This document shows positions 19,261 to 29,348 of a stretch of DNA of 64,000 nt, piece by piece. Within the stretch, counting starts at the first letter, position 1. Each line of letters begins with the position of its first letter. The notes beneath the pieces were generated by a model. That model ran no database searches and was not told where the DNA came from. It saw nothing but the letters and a program-made list of their open reading frames with translations. This stretch comes from Thiomicrospira sp. (GTDB lineage Bacteria; Pseudomonadota; Gammaproteobacteria; Thiomicrospirales; Thiomicrospiraceae). Position numbers and translations under genes: made by a program. The stretch spans positions 1 to 64,000 of the forward strand of contig NZ_JACUTY010000002.1 in NCBI RefSeq assembly GCF_014859555.1, written 5' to 3'.

Positions 19261-20364
19261 TTATAAATCGCGTAAATCTAAAAATGATTTTAACGAGTGT
19301 TTGGTCCAGGGTGCGACTTGATCACGAAATGCCTTTTGCGATGCCCATACTTTTTTTGCCAACGGATCCCGATTCGCCGCCGCTTCAACCACTTCGATTG
19401 AGGCCTGCTTTAACGCAAGCAACACCTCTGGTGGAAATTGACGTAACTGAACCTGATGTTCTTCGACCAGGGTATTAAGCGCTTGTTGATTACGTGCGGT
19501 GTATTCGGACAGCATATTCAAATTGGCGACTTTCATTGCGTTACGCACAATGCTCTGTAAATCTTTAGGCAAATCATTAAAAGCTTGTTCATTAATCATG
19601 CATTCCAGCGCCGAACCGGGCTCTTGCCAACCGGGCGAATAATAATAGGTCGCCACCCGGTGAAAGCCAAAAGCTAAATCGTTATAAGGCCCGACAAACT
19701 CGACCGCGTCAATCAAACCGGTTTGCATGGCTTGAAACAATTCATTACCGGGTAAATTAACGGGTACCGCATCAACTTTCGCATAAACTTCAGCACCTAA
19801 ACCCGGCATACGAATTTTGAGGCCTTTTAAATCAGCTAGGCTGTTAATTTCACGATTAAACCAGCCGCCCATTTGAGTGCCGGTATTACCGGCTGGATTG
19901 GGAATTAAACCAAACGGTTTATAAGCTTCTTCCCATAGTTCTAACCCGCCGCCGTTATAAAACCAGCTGTTCATTTCTTCGGCGGTTAACCCCATTGGCA
20001 CCACGGTGAAAAAATCAGCACTGGGCAACTTGCCTTTCCAGTAATAAGCCGTAGCATGACCAAGTTCAGCACGACCTTGTGAAACCGCGTCAAACACTTC
20101 AAAAGGCCCCACCATTTCACCCGCACCATAGACACTAATTTGAATACGTCCACCAGACATTTCATTAATCAAGCTAGCTAGCTGATTAGCACCCGTGCCT
20201 AAACCTGGAAAGTTTTTCGGCCAGGCTGTCACCATTTTCCACTTAAATACGCGATCATCTTTACTCACTACCGAATCCGATTCGGACTGACAACCCACCA
20301 GGCCTGGTAAGGTCGCGGTGGCGGCCAAAGCGGTTAAACCGCCTAATAACTGGCGTCTTCGCAT
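19261..20364 (-). CDS. TRAP transporter solute-binding protein DctP-like with Tat/lipobox leader
   Basis: 'MRRRQLLGGLTALAATATLPGLVGCQ'; 'FKWKMVTAWPKNFPGLGTGANQLASLINEMSGGRIQISVYGAGE'. Confidence 0.85.
   Translation of the reverse strand: MRRRQLLGGLTALAATATLPGLVGCQSESDSVVSKDDRVFKWKMVTAWPKNFPGLGTGANQLASLINEMSGGRIQISVYGAGEMVGPFEVFDAVSQGRAELGHATAYYWKGKLPSADFFTVVPMGLTAEEMNSWFYNGGGLELWEEAYKPFGLIPNPAGNTGTQMGGWFNREINSLADLKGLKIRMPGLGAEVYAKVDAVPVNLPGNELFQAMQTGLIDAVEFVGPYNDLAFGFHRVATYYYSPGWQEPGSALECMINEQAFNDLPKDLQSIVRNAMKVANLNMLSEYTARNQQALNTLVEEHQVQLRQFPPEVLLALKQASIEVVEAAANRDPLAKKVWASQKAFRDQVAPWTKHSLKSFLDLRDL
20297..20308. repeat. HIP-like palindrome, exact copy in the signal peptide of DctP-like protein
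   Basis: Exact 12-mer. Confidence 0.97.
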
Positions 20365-20472
20365 GCTGCTTTCTCCTCAATTTGAATAACGCCCATTATA
20401 GACAAAGTCGAGCTGTAAAATAAAAAACACCTTTAGCCAATGCATAATGGCCTGCTTATTAAGTTTACTTAA

Positions 20473-20490
20473 GGGCACCTCGATTAACCC
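20473..20490. repeat. Dispersed intergenic motif GGGCACCTCGATTAACCC, copy 2
   Basis: Identical 18-mer at 16934-16951. Confidence 0.85.
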
Positions 20491-20684
20491 CTGATTCATT
20501 CTGGCCGACTATGACCTAATTTCACATGTATTCGTTTTATTGCAATCGCAAAAAATACTAAATTCAATTAAATAGACGTATTAACAATCCTCTATCGAAT
20601 ATAGACCCATAAACAAATTTTGGGAAATTAAGGATATATTTAGGCTTCCTTTTGATAATTTTGGTCTGCATAATAGCGCACATT

Positions 20685-22373
20685 ATGCAAAAACAACTCG
20701 CACAACATTTATTCGACCACAGCCAACAGCTTATTTTGACACTGGATGATCAGGACTACATCAAATCTATCAATCCGTTTGCCTGCGAATTGCTTGGACA
20801 AACAGAAGATCAATTATTAGGTCAAAACTGGGTTGAACGTTATGTGCCAGTGGATGAGCAAGCCGACTTAACGCGTCACCTTGAAGAAGTCAAAACCCTT
20901 CAGCTCACGCATGTAACCTACCACCACCATGTGCTAGATCATGCAGGACACTTGCACGCGTTTAATTGGCATCATGGTTTTTTACACAACGAGCAAGATC
21001 AGACCTCATTGGCTTGTTTAGGTCAGGATGTCACGGAGCTCGAAGACACCCAAAAACGCCTGAGTTATTTAAAAGACTACGACAAACTCACCCAATTGCC
21101 CAAAATGGACTTGTTCAAAGAAATGTTTGAGCACGCCATGCATATGGCAAAACGTTATCAGCATAAACTGGCGTTATTTTTTATTGATATCGACAGCCTA
21201 AAAATCATTAATGATCGCTATGGCCACCATATCGGTGACGAGTTAATTCAACATGCCGCACGTTGCTTAAACAGCTTGACCGAGGATAACCATACTTTAG
21301 CGAGTTTTGGTGGCGACGAATTTGTATTGTTGGTTGAAAAAGCCGATATGCAGCAAATATTTAAACACTGCGAAGCTATCAACACATTATTTGTTAACCC
21401 TTTTGAGACCCAGGTTGGCGAAATGATGATGTCTTGCAGCATGGGCATCAGCCTTTACCCGGAAGATGGCACCGATTGTAATACGTTACTACAGCATGCC
21501 GATATCGCCAAAAACCGTGCCAAACAAGATGGTAAAAACCAATTCCACTTTTATCGCAGTGGCATGGATGCCGAAATCAGCCAAACCCATATGATGGAAA
21601 TGGAGCTTAAAAAAGCCATTTTTCATAACGAATTTGAACTCTATTTCCAACCACAAATCGACAACCACGATCAACACCTCGTAGGCTGTGAAGCACTGAT
21701 TCGTTGGAACAATCCCTTATTGGGTTCGGTATCGCCGGCGGAATTTATTCCGTTTGCCGAAACTTCAAATTTAATCGTGCCGATCGGTGAATGGGTATTA
21801 ACCAATGCAATTGAACAACATTTGGCTTGGCAAGAACAAAGCTACACCATTCCGGTCAGCATCAACGTGTCCCCCAAACAACTGGAGCACAGTAGCTTTA
21901 TCGAGTTGGTGATGAGCTTACCTACTCGTTACCCAGCGCTCGATTTGACCCAAATCGAACTCGAAATCACCGAAACCTCAATGGTTAAAAACCCGGAAGC
22001 GACGTTTGAATTATTAAAACGCATTACTTCACTGGGCATTAAAATTGCGATTGATGATTTTGGCACCGGCTATTCGTCATTTGCCAGTTTAAAACGTGGC
22101 ATGTTTAATAAGGTCAAAATTGATCGGTCATTTGTCACCGAGTTGCACTTAGATTCTGAAGATGCCGTGATTGTGACCGCGATTATTCGGATGGCCGAAA
22201 CCCTGGGCCTGAGCATTATTGCGGAAGGCGTCGAACACCTAGAGCAAACCCATATTTTAACCCAGCTGGGTTGCCGCCATATTCAAGGATTTTTATATGG
22301 CAAACCCATGCCGGCTGAGAACATGATCGGATTTATGCAAACCGACTTTCCTCTCGCCAATCGACCGGTTTGA
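20685..22373 (+). CDS. PAS-GGDEF-EAL cyclic-di-GMP protein
   Basis: 'SFGGDEF' GGDEF motif and 'EALIRWNNP' EAL motif; start ATG 20685 (ORF opens 20652). Confidence 0.9.
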   Translation: MQKQLAQHLFDHSQQLILTLDDQDYIKSINPFACELLGQTEDQLLGQNWVERYVPVDEQADLTRHLEEVKTLQLTHVTYHHHVLDHAGHLHAFNWHHGFLHNEQDQTSLACLGQDVTELEDTQKRLSYLKDYDKLTQLPKMDLFKEMFEHAMHMAKRYQHKLALFFIDIDSLKIINDRYGHHIGDELIQHAARCLNSLTEDNHTLASFGGDEFVLLVEKADMQQIFKHCEAINTLFVNPFETQVGEMMMSCSMGISLYPEDGTDCNTLLQHADIAKNRAKQDGKNQFHFYRSGMDAEISQTHMMEMELKKAIFHNEFELYFQPQIDNHDQHLVGCEALIRWNNPLLGSVSPAEFIPFAETSNLIVPIGEWVLTNAIEQHLAWQEQSYTIPVSINVSPKQLEHSSFIELVMSLPTRYPALDLTQIELEITETSMVKNPEATFELLKRITSLGIKIAIDDFGTGYSSFASLKRGMFNKVKIDRSFVTELHLDSEDAVIVTAIIRMAETLGLSIIAEGVEHLEQTHILTQLGCRHIQGFLYGKPMPAENMIGFMQTDFPLANRPV

Positions 22374-22470
22374 GCGTTTTAAATTGAGCTCAACTAACCG
22401 CTTAACTCGTGACTCTCTACCGAATTTTCAGTATGATAGCGCTTCCATTAACTTAACCCACTGAGTTGTT

Positions 22471-23175
22471 ATGTATTTAGATTCATTTCACACAAGCCAA
22501 GGTCAATCCATCACCATCACCCCCGAGCAGGGCAGTCAATTTGCCAAGCAAGTTTCGGACGACTTCAACCCGCTGCATAACCCCGACTCTAAACGTTTTT
22601 GTGTACCGGGCGATTTATTGTTTGCATTAGTGTTGGCGCATTATGGGCTGTCTAAAAGTATGGTGTTTAAGTACACCGGCATGGTGGGCAAAGGCGTGGT
22701 GTTGAATTTCCTAGATACCCAAGCGGCTCAGTTTGCTATCGCCGATACCAACGACAAACCCTACTTAGAAGTCACGCGCGATGGCGATACCAGCCATAAT
22801 ATGAGCTTAATCGAAGCCTTTTCGCGTGCGTATGTCGCGTTTTCTGGCCACAGCTTTCCGCATATTCTAGTGCCGCTCATGCAACAAAAAAATGTCATGA
22901 TCAACCCCGACAAACCCATGGTCATTTACGAAAGCATGGCGTTTGGATTTGACGACTTAAGTGCGGAACATCCAAGCTTAGAACTTACGAATAGTTCACT
23001 GGATGTCAATGGAAAACGCGGTTTAGTGCGCATGGAATTTGATATTTGTGAATCAGGTGTACGTGTCGGATCAGGCTACAAAACCATGGTTTTAAGTGGT
23101 TTGCGCGAATTCGATCAAGATCAAATTAATACACTTATACAACTATACCAACAGACAAAAACCAATCATCGCTAA
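22471..23175 (+). CDS. DUF3581-family protein
   Basis: 'VSDDFNPLHNPDSKRFCVPGDLLFALVLAHYGLSKSMVFKYTGMVG'. Confidence 0.75.
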   Translation: MYLDSFHTSQGQSITITPEQGSQFAKQVSDDFNPLHNPDSKRFCVPGDLLFALVLAHYGLSKSMVFKYTGMVGKGVVLNFLDTQAAQFAIADTNDKPYLEVTRDGDTSHNMSLIEAFSRAYVAFSGHSFPHILVPLMQQKNVMINPDKPMVIYESMAFGFDDLSAEHPSLELTNSSLDVNGKRGLVRMEFDICESGVRVGSGYKTMVLSGLREFDQDQINTLIQLYQQTKTNHR

Positions 23176-23186
23176 TAATTTAAGTC

Positions 23187-23198
23187 ACCAGGCCTGGT
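23187..23198. repeat. HIP-like palindrome, exact intergenic copy
   Basis: 12 nt after the DUF3581 stop. Confidence 0.97.
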
Positions 23199-23394
23199 GC
23201 TTGCCCTTTCTTTTTTGCGTTTGAGCTACTTAACGCTTGCAAACCCCATAGCCCTAGCGGGGTTGCAAGCGATGCTCTAAAGGTTTTAACCGCCCTCCAG
23301 CCAACCACAATTATTGACAATACAGGCAGTCGTGGTAAGCTTTGCCACTTATAAATCCAGTTTATTACTACGCCTTTAAATAGTTAGGAACCCC

Positions 23395-26226
23395 ATGAGT
23401 TTAGTTGCTTTTAACCTCCCAATCGTAGCCCTGCTTCCTTTTTTCGGTGCGATTTTGGCGGCTTGGTCTTCCAAGCTAAATCGTGCGGCCTCTGCTTGGA
23501 CAGCAGCGGGCATTACTGTGCTGTCCATGGCTTTTTTAGCCCCCGCCTTTTCCATCCCCTTTAACGGCGAGACCTTAATTCAAAGTTGGGCCTGGATGCC
23601 GGCCATTGGGGTGGATTTTGCCTTTCGATTAGATGGCCTCGCGCTGTTATTTGCGATGCTTATTTTGGTCATCGGCCTATTAATCATAGTGTATGCCCGC
23701 TATTACTTGTCTGCCAAGGATTCAATGGGGCGTTTCTTTGCTTATCTACTGATGTTTATGGGCTCAATGCTGGGGATTGTGTTATCCGAAAACATGATTC
23801 AGCTGGTGGTGTTTTGGGAGCTCACCTCCCTCACGTCCTTCTTATTAATCAGCTATTGGCAGCACCGCCAAGACGCGCGCCAAGGTGCACGTATGGCGTT
23901 AGCCATTACCGGCGCGGGCGGCCTAGCTTTATTAGGTGGCGTATTGATACTCGGCCACATCGTTGGCAGCTATAACTTAACCGACGTGCTGGCGGCGGGT
24001 GATTTAATTCGTGCTCACGAACTCTATGTTCCGGCATTAGTATTGATTTTATTAGGTGTTTTTACAAAGTCCGCTCAATTCCCATTCCACTTTTGGTTAC
24101 CTCACGCAATGGCCGCGCCGACACCGGTTTCGGCTTATTTGCATTCGGCCACCATGGTAAAAGCTGGTATTTTCTTATTAGCCCGTTTTTTTCCAGCCTT
24201 ATCTGGCACGCCAGAATGGATGTGGTTAGTCGGCGGCGCTGGTATGATTACCTTTGTGATTGGGGCTTATACCGCGTTATTCAAACACGATTTAAAAGGT
24301 CTGCTAGCTTACTCCACAATCAGTCATTTAGGTTTAATCACCTTGTTATTTGGGTTTGGCACCCATATGGCAGCGGTCGCAGCCATCTTCCACATCATTA
24401 ACCACGCAACCTTTAAAGCTTCTTTATTCATGGTCGCAGGCATCATTGATCATGAAACCGGTACGCGTGATATGCGTAAACTTAACGGCCTGCTCAAATA
24501 TATGCCACACACCGCCGTGTTGGCTATGATCGCAGCCGCAGCGATGGCCGGCGTGCCGTTATTAAACGGGTTCTTAAGTAAAGAAATGTTCTTTGAACAA
24601 GCCATCACAGCTTCTCATGCCTCCACGCTGGCTTGGTTTATCCCGATTATTGTCACCATTGCGGCTATTTTCTCAGTCGCTTATTCGTTGCGTTTTATTC
24701 ACGACGTATTCTTTAATGGTGAACCGGTTGATCTTCCGAAAACGCCGCATGAACCACCGCGTTTTATGAAAATTCCGGTCGACTTACTAGTCATCGTTTG
24801 TTTAGCGGTGGGGATTATCCCGATGTTTACGGTCGCACCGATCTTAGCGGTAGCGGTAGCCGGAACCCTTCAAACCACGCCGCCGGAATATAGCTTAGCG
24901 ATTTGGCATGGCTTCAACTTACCCTTGATGATGAGTTTATTAGCGCTAGCCTTAGGGGTGGGGGTCTACTCTATGCGTGAACGTTTGCATGTTTGGCACG
25001 AACGTTTTATCGCTCGCATTGATGCACGTGCTATATACAACGCCGTGCTGCTAGCTACCTTACGTTTTTCAGTGCGTTTAACTCGTGCGTTTGATAAAGG
25101 CTCACTCCAGCACGCTGCGGTTTGGGTTATTGGCACCGCCTTGGTAGCCGGACTGATTGGCTTTTTATCGATGCCGGCCGCCTTGTTAGGTGAACGTGAA
25201 GGCCTGCCTTTGGATGCCGTCACCTTCCTCGCGGCGGTAGCGCTAATGATCGCCACTTATTTAACTGTACACTGGCGCGAAAAACGCTTAACGGCACTGA
25301 TTGCTATCGGCGTGGTGGGCTTAATTGTCTCGTTAGGTTTTGTTAAGTTTTCGGCTCCTGATCTGGCCCTTACACAACTTTCGGTAGAAGTGGTGACAAT
25401 CGTTTTATTATTGCTTGCACTTTACTTTTTGCCGCAATCCAGCCCCAAAGAAATCGGTCGAGTACGTTTAAGTCGTGACATTGTCATTTCAGTTTTAGCT
25501 GGGGTAGGTGTCACTTTGTTTACCATGGCGGTGTTGAGTCGTGAATTCGATCCAATTTCAACTTACTTCTTAGAAAATGCCAAACCGGGCGGCGGCGGTA
25601 CCAATGTCGTTAACGTCATTTTAGTGGATTTCCGTGGCATTGATACACTTGGTGAAATCGTCGTATTAGCCTTAGCCGGCTTGGGTATTTATGCCATGCT
25701 CGAAGGCATGAAACTGCCCGCACCGAGTAAAGATATTCATGGCCGCCAGTGGAACTTGGATAATCATCCCATGATTATGCAAACCTTAACGCGCTTGTTA
25801 TTACCGTTAATGTTAATGGTCGCGGTGTATATATTCCTTCGCGGTCACAACCTACCGGGCGGTGGCTTTATTGCTGGCTTGATCGCGGCGGTCGCGTTGA
25901 TTGTTCAGTATCTAGCTAACGGCATTGAATGGACGAGTGATCGCTTAAAAGCCGACATGCATTGGGTGATTGGCTTTGGCTTATTGGCCGCCACCGGCAC
26001 CGGCTTAGTCGCCATAGGTTTAGGCTTCCCATTCTTAACCTCCACCTTTACTTATTTAACTTGGCCGGTGGTCGGTAAATTTGAAGTCGCCAGTGCCATC
26101 GCCTTTGATATTGGGGTGTTTTTAGTCGTCGTCGGCGCGACCGTGATGAGTTTGGTGCAACTCGGTAAACTCAGCTACGCTTCGCATCATAATGACGACC
26201 ACAAAACCCAACAGGAGACAAAATAA
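23395..26226 (+). CDS. mnhA: Mrp/Mnh monovalent cation/H+ antiporter subunit A (fused A-B)
   Basis: 'FWELTSLTSFLLISYW', 'PFHFWLPHAMAAPTPVSAYLHSATMVKAGIFLLARF'; C-terminal MnhB-like 'LPGGGFIAGLIAAVALIVQYLANG'. Confidence 0.93.
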   Translation: MSLVAFNLPIVALLPFFGAILAAWSSKLNRAASAWTAAGITVLSMAFLAPAFSIPFNGETLIQSWAWMPAIGVDFAFRLDGLALLFAMLILVIGLLIIVYARYYLSAKDSMGRFFAYLLMFMGSMLGIVLSENMIQLVVFWELTSLTSFLLISYWQHRQDARQGARMALAITGAGGLALLGGVLILGHIVGSYNLTDVLAAGDLIRAHELYVPALVLILLGVFTKSAQFPFHFWLPHAMAAPTPVSAYLHSATMVKAGIFLLARFFPALSGTPEWMWLVGGAGMITFVIGAYTALFKHDLKGLLAYSTISHLGLITLLFGFGTHMAAVAAIFHIINHATFKASLFMVAGIIDHETGTRDMRKLNGLLKYMPHTAVLAMIAAAAMAGVPLLNGFLSKEMFFEQAITASHASTLAWFIPIIVTIAAIFSVAYSLRFIHDVFFNGEPVDLPKTPHEPPRFMKIPVDLLVIVCLAVGIIPMFTVAPILAVAVAGTLQTTPPEYSLAIWHGFNLPLMMSLLALALGVGVYSMRERLHVWHERFIARIDARAIYNAVLLATLRFSVRLTRAFDKGSLQHAAVWVIGTALVAGLIGFLSMPAALLGEREGLPLDAVTFLAAVALMIATYLTVHWREKRLTALIAIGVVGLIVSLGFVKFSAPDLALTQLSVEVVTIVLLLLALYFLPQSSPKEIGRVRLSRDIVISVLAGVGVTLFTMAVLSREFDPISTYFLENAKPGGGGTNVVNVILVDFRGIDTLGEIVVLALAGLGIYAMLEGMKLPAPSKDIHGRQWNLDNHPMIMQTLTRLLLPLMLMVAVYIFLRGHNLPGGGFIAGLIAAVALIVQYLANGIEWTSDRLKADMHWVIGFGLLAATGTGLVAIGLGFPFLTSTFTYLTWPVVGKFEVASAIAFDIGVFLVVVGATVMSLVQLGKLSYASHHNDDHKTQQETK

Positions 26227-26612
26227 TGGAATGGTTAATGGCAATTGTAATCGGCGTGATGACGAGCGCTGGTGTGTATTTAACCTTACGCGCACGAACT
26301 TTTCCTGTAGTTTTAGGTTTAACTTTATTGGCTTATGCCGTTAACGTATTTTTGTTTGTCATGGGCCGTTTAACCATTGGCCAACCTGCGGTGATTGATG
26401 CCGCTGCGACGGGCTATGCGGATCCGTTACCGCAAGCCTTAGTGCTTACCGCAATTGTGATTGCGTTTGGTATGACGGCGTTCTTGATCGTACTTGCTCT
26501 TAAAGCACGCGGTGAAATGGGGAACGACCACGTTGATGGATTGCACCTTGCCGATGATGAACGTTTGGTCGAACAAACACCCAGCCAAACTAGCCAGGAG
26601 ACCAAGCTATGA
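26226..26612 (+). CDS. mnhC: Mrp antiporter subunit C
   Basis: 'ADPLPQALVLTAIVIAFGMTAFLIVLALK'. Confidence 0.92.
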   Translation: MEWLMAIVIGVMTSAGVYLTLRARTFPVVLGLTLLAYAVNVFLFVMGRLTIGQPAVIDAAATGYADPLPQALVLTAIVIAFGMTAFLIVLALKARGEMGNDHVDGLHLADDERLVEQTPSQTSQETKL

Positions 26613-28132
26613 TGCAACTTACCGCTTGGGCTATTTTATTGCCGCTTATCGCCGGATTTTTACTGTTATTTGCACGTATAGGCGGTTTGCGCCTACAACG
26701 CTCGCTCAACCTATTGGTTGTGCTGGGTCTTGTATTTATAAGTTTCGAATTAGTCAAGCTGTCACTAACGGGCGTGCATCAGGTCTATTTATCCGGTAAC
26801 TGGATTGCACCCTTCGGGATTGTATTTGTACTGGATCAACTTTCTGCATTGATGTTACTGATTACAGCTTTACTGGCTTTGGGTGCACTTTGGTATGCGA
26901 TAGCCACTAAATATGATCAAAAAGGTTCGCATTTTCATGTGCTGTTCCAATTGCAGCTGTTTGGCTTAAATGGCGCGTTTTTAACCGGTGACCTATTTAA
27001 CTTATTCGTATTTTTCGAGGTGTTACTGCTCGCGTCTTACGGGCTACTTCTGCATGGTAATGGGCGTTTGCGCACCAAAGCTGGTTTGCATTATGTGGTG
27101 ATTAATCTAATTGGCTCTACCTTATTCTTGTTTGCGGTCGGCGCACTTTATGGTGCACTGGGTACACTGAACATTGCCGATATGGCCGCCAAAATATCCA
27201 TCGCACCCGCTGAAGACTTAGGTCTGATCGCAGCAGCGGGCTTATTGCTATTGGTGGTGTTTGGTGTCAAAGCCGCTATGTTCCCATTGTATTTATGGCT
27301 ACCTAGCGCTTATTCTCATACCTCGGCGCCCGTTGCCGCTCTGTTTGCGATTATGACCAAGGTGGGGATTTACTCCATTATCCGTGTGCATGGCACCATT
27401 TTTGGCATCGAAGCCGGTGATCTCGCCAGTTTCTACACGCCCTGGGTGCTTGGCTTAGGTTTAATCACCTTATTGTTAGCCGCATTTGGGGTCATGGCTT
27501 CACGTGGTTTGCGTGAACAAGTGGCTTACCTAGTATTGGCCTCAGTGGCGACCTTGCTCATTGGGGTCGGCTTAAATAGTCCACAAGCCTTGGCCGCAAC
27601 CCTATATTACTTAATGCATTCCACCTTAATTGCGGGGGGCATGTTCTTATTGGCGGATGTTATTTCGCGAGGGCGTGGCGTGCATGAAGACCGATATGAA
27701 TCGGCACCGATTATGCCTAACGCCATCTTAATTGGTAGTGTATTTATGTTCGGTGCGGTCGCAATGACCGGTATGCCCCCGCTGTCAGGCTTTTTTGGTA
27801 AGGTCTTAATTCTGGCGGCGGCCTTGGATAATGTTTGGTTCTTTAGCGTATTGGGGGTCATTCTGGTTTCAAGCTTGCTGATGATTATTGCCATGGCGCG
27901 GGCTGGTTCACTTTTGTTTTACCGCACCCAACCGGTAAACGTGTTACCCGGCGAACCACTAAATCGCGCGGCCTTTAGTGCCGTGATTGGCTTATTGGCG
28001 GCCAGTCCAATTTTGGTGATTTTTGCCAATCCAATCACAGCTTATACCGAGTCGGTGGCCATACAGGTATTTGATAGCGCCACTTATATTGAAGCTGTTT
28101 TATCCACACCAGCGACACAGAAGGCTGAATGA
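26609..28132 (+). CDS. mnhD: Mrp antiporter subunit D
   Basis: NuoN/MrpD-type 'GDLFNLFVFFEVLLLASYGLLLHG', 'FPLYLWLPSAYSHTSAPVAALFAIMTKVGIYSIIRVH'. Confidence 0.92.
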   Translation: MMQLTAWAILLPLIAGFLLLFARIGGLRLQRSLNLLVVLGLVFISFELVKLSLTGVHQVYLSGNWIAPFGIVFVLDQLSALMLLITALLALGALWYAIATKYDQKGSHFHVLFQLQLFGLNGAFLTGDLFNLFVFFEVLLLASYGLLLHGNGRLRTKAGLHYVVINLIGSTLFLFAVGALYGALGTLNIADMAAKISIAPAEDLGLIAAAGLLLLVVFGVKAAMFPLYLWLPSAYSHTSAPVAALFAIMTKVGIYSIIRVHGTIFGIEAGDLASFYTPWVLGLGLITLLLAAFGVMASRGLREQVAYLVLASVATLLIGVGLNSPQALAATLYYLMHSTLIAGGMFLLADVISRGRGVHEDRYESAPIMPNAILIGSVFMFGAVAMTGMPPLSGFFGKVLILAAALDNVWFFSVLGVILVSSLLMIIAMARAGSLLFYRTQPVNVLPGEPLNRAAFSAVIGLLAASPILVIFANPITAYTESVAIQVFDSATYIEAVLSTPATQKAE

Positions 28133-28626
28133 TGTTAAAAAAACTGTTTCCGCATCCTATCTTAATGTTGGTACTTTGGGCGACCTGGCTGTTACTGCAT
28201 AACAGCCTTGCCCCCGGCCATATCGTATTAGGTTTTATTTTAGCGACCTTTATTCCCTGGCTAACCTCTGGTTTTTGGCCTGAAAAAATATGTCTACAAA
28301 AACCTCTCACATTGTTCAAATTTTTGGGCGTGGTATTGTGGGATATGCTGGTGGCGAACTTTACGGTGGCCAAACTCATTTTAGGTAAAAACGAGCATCT
28401 ACAGCCTAGCTTCATCTGTATCGAGTTAGATATTACCAGCCCTGTTGGCATTAGTTTATTAGCCAATACTATTTCCTTAACTCCCGGCACAGTATCGTGT
28501 GACTTGTCGGCCGATCATCGTCAATTATTGGTACACGGCCTGCACATTAAAGATGCGCAGGCGACGATTAATGAAATCAAAAAGCGCTATGAAAAACCAC
28601 TTATGGAGGTCTTTACATCATGCTAG
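28129..28626 (+). CDS. mnhE: Mrp antiporter subunit E
   Basis: 'LLANTISLTPGTVSCDLSADHRQLLVHGLHI'. Confidence 0.9.
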   Translation: MMLKKLFPHPILMLVLWATWLLLHNSLAPGHIVLGFILATFIPWLTSGFWPEKICLQKPLTLFKFLGVVLWDMLVANFTVAKLILGKNEHLQPSFICIELDITSPVGISLLANTISLTPGTVSCDLSADHRQLLVHGLHIKDAQATINEIKKRYEKPLMEVFTSC

Positions 28627-28889
28627 CCACGGTTTTACCCATCGCGTTTGCGCTTGTCAGTTTAGCGTTCGTACTCAGCTTGGTTCGTTTTATCAAAGGG
28701 CCGGATCTACCGGATCGTATTCTGGCGTTAGACACGCTTTATATTAATGCGATTGCGTTGTTAATCTTGCTCGGTCTGTATTTGGGCAGCGCACTCTACT
28801 TTGAAGCTGCACTTTTAATTGCCGTAATGGGGTTTGTGGGCACCGTCGCCTTAAGCAAATACCTATTGCGCGGCGATATCATGGAATAA
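28620..28889 (+). CDS. mnhF: Mrp antiporter subunit F
   Basis: 'RFIKGPDLPDRILALDTLYINAIALLILLG'. Confidence 0.9.
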   Translation: MLATVLPIAFALVSLAFVLSLVRFIKGPDLPDRILALDTLYINAIALLILLGLYLGSALYFEAALLIAVMGFVGTVALSKYLLRGDIME

Positions 28890-28899
28890 GGATACGAAT

Positions 28900-29229
28900 A
28901 TGTTGGAATGGATTTTGGCGTTACTGGTATTGATTGGTGCCTTTTTTACCCTAGTCGGCTCGATTGGTTTATATAAACTGCCCGACTTTTTTATGCGTTT
29001 ACATGGCCCAACTAAAGCTACAACGTTGGGCGTGGGGGCTATTTTGTTGGCTTCGGCTTTGTATTTTACGTTTATTACCGAACAAACCAGTTTGCATGAA
29101 GTATTGGTGACCATATTCTTATTTATCACCGCACCGGTTAGTGCCCACCTGATGGCCAAAGCGGCCTTGCATATCAAGCTCAAACAAATCGAACGCACTC
29201 AAAACGTATCTGAAACTGAACGTTTCTAA
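28900..29229 (+). CDS. mnhG: Mrp antiporter subunit G
   Basis: 'GSIGLYKLPDFFMRLHGPTKATTLGVGAILLAS'. Confidence 0.9.
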   Translation: MLEWILALLVLIGAFFTLVGSIGLYKLPDFFMRLHGPTKATTLGVGAILLASALYFTFITEQTSLHEVLVTIFLFITAPVSAHLMAKAALHIKLKQIERTQNVSETERF

Positions 29230-29241
29230 ATGCTTTTTCTA

Positions 29242-29265
29242 GCCACCACCAGGCCTGCTGGTGGC
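29242..29265. repeat. Degenerate extended HIP-like palindrome, intergenic after mnhG
   Basis: GCCACCACCAGG|CCTGCTGGTGGC, one mismatched pair. Confidence 0.85.
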
Positions 29266-29348
29266 AGCTCATACTGCAAAAACTCCGACAAAAGCACCTC
29301 TTACTGATAAAATGTTGGTTTTTTACACTTAAGCTGAATCCCACCATT

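Noticed and set aside
28035-28490. 151-aa minus-strand ORF across mnhD/mnhE
   Set aside because: Antisense to two well-supported Mrp genes; low-complexity translation
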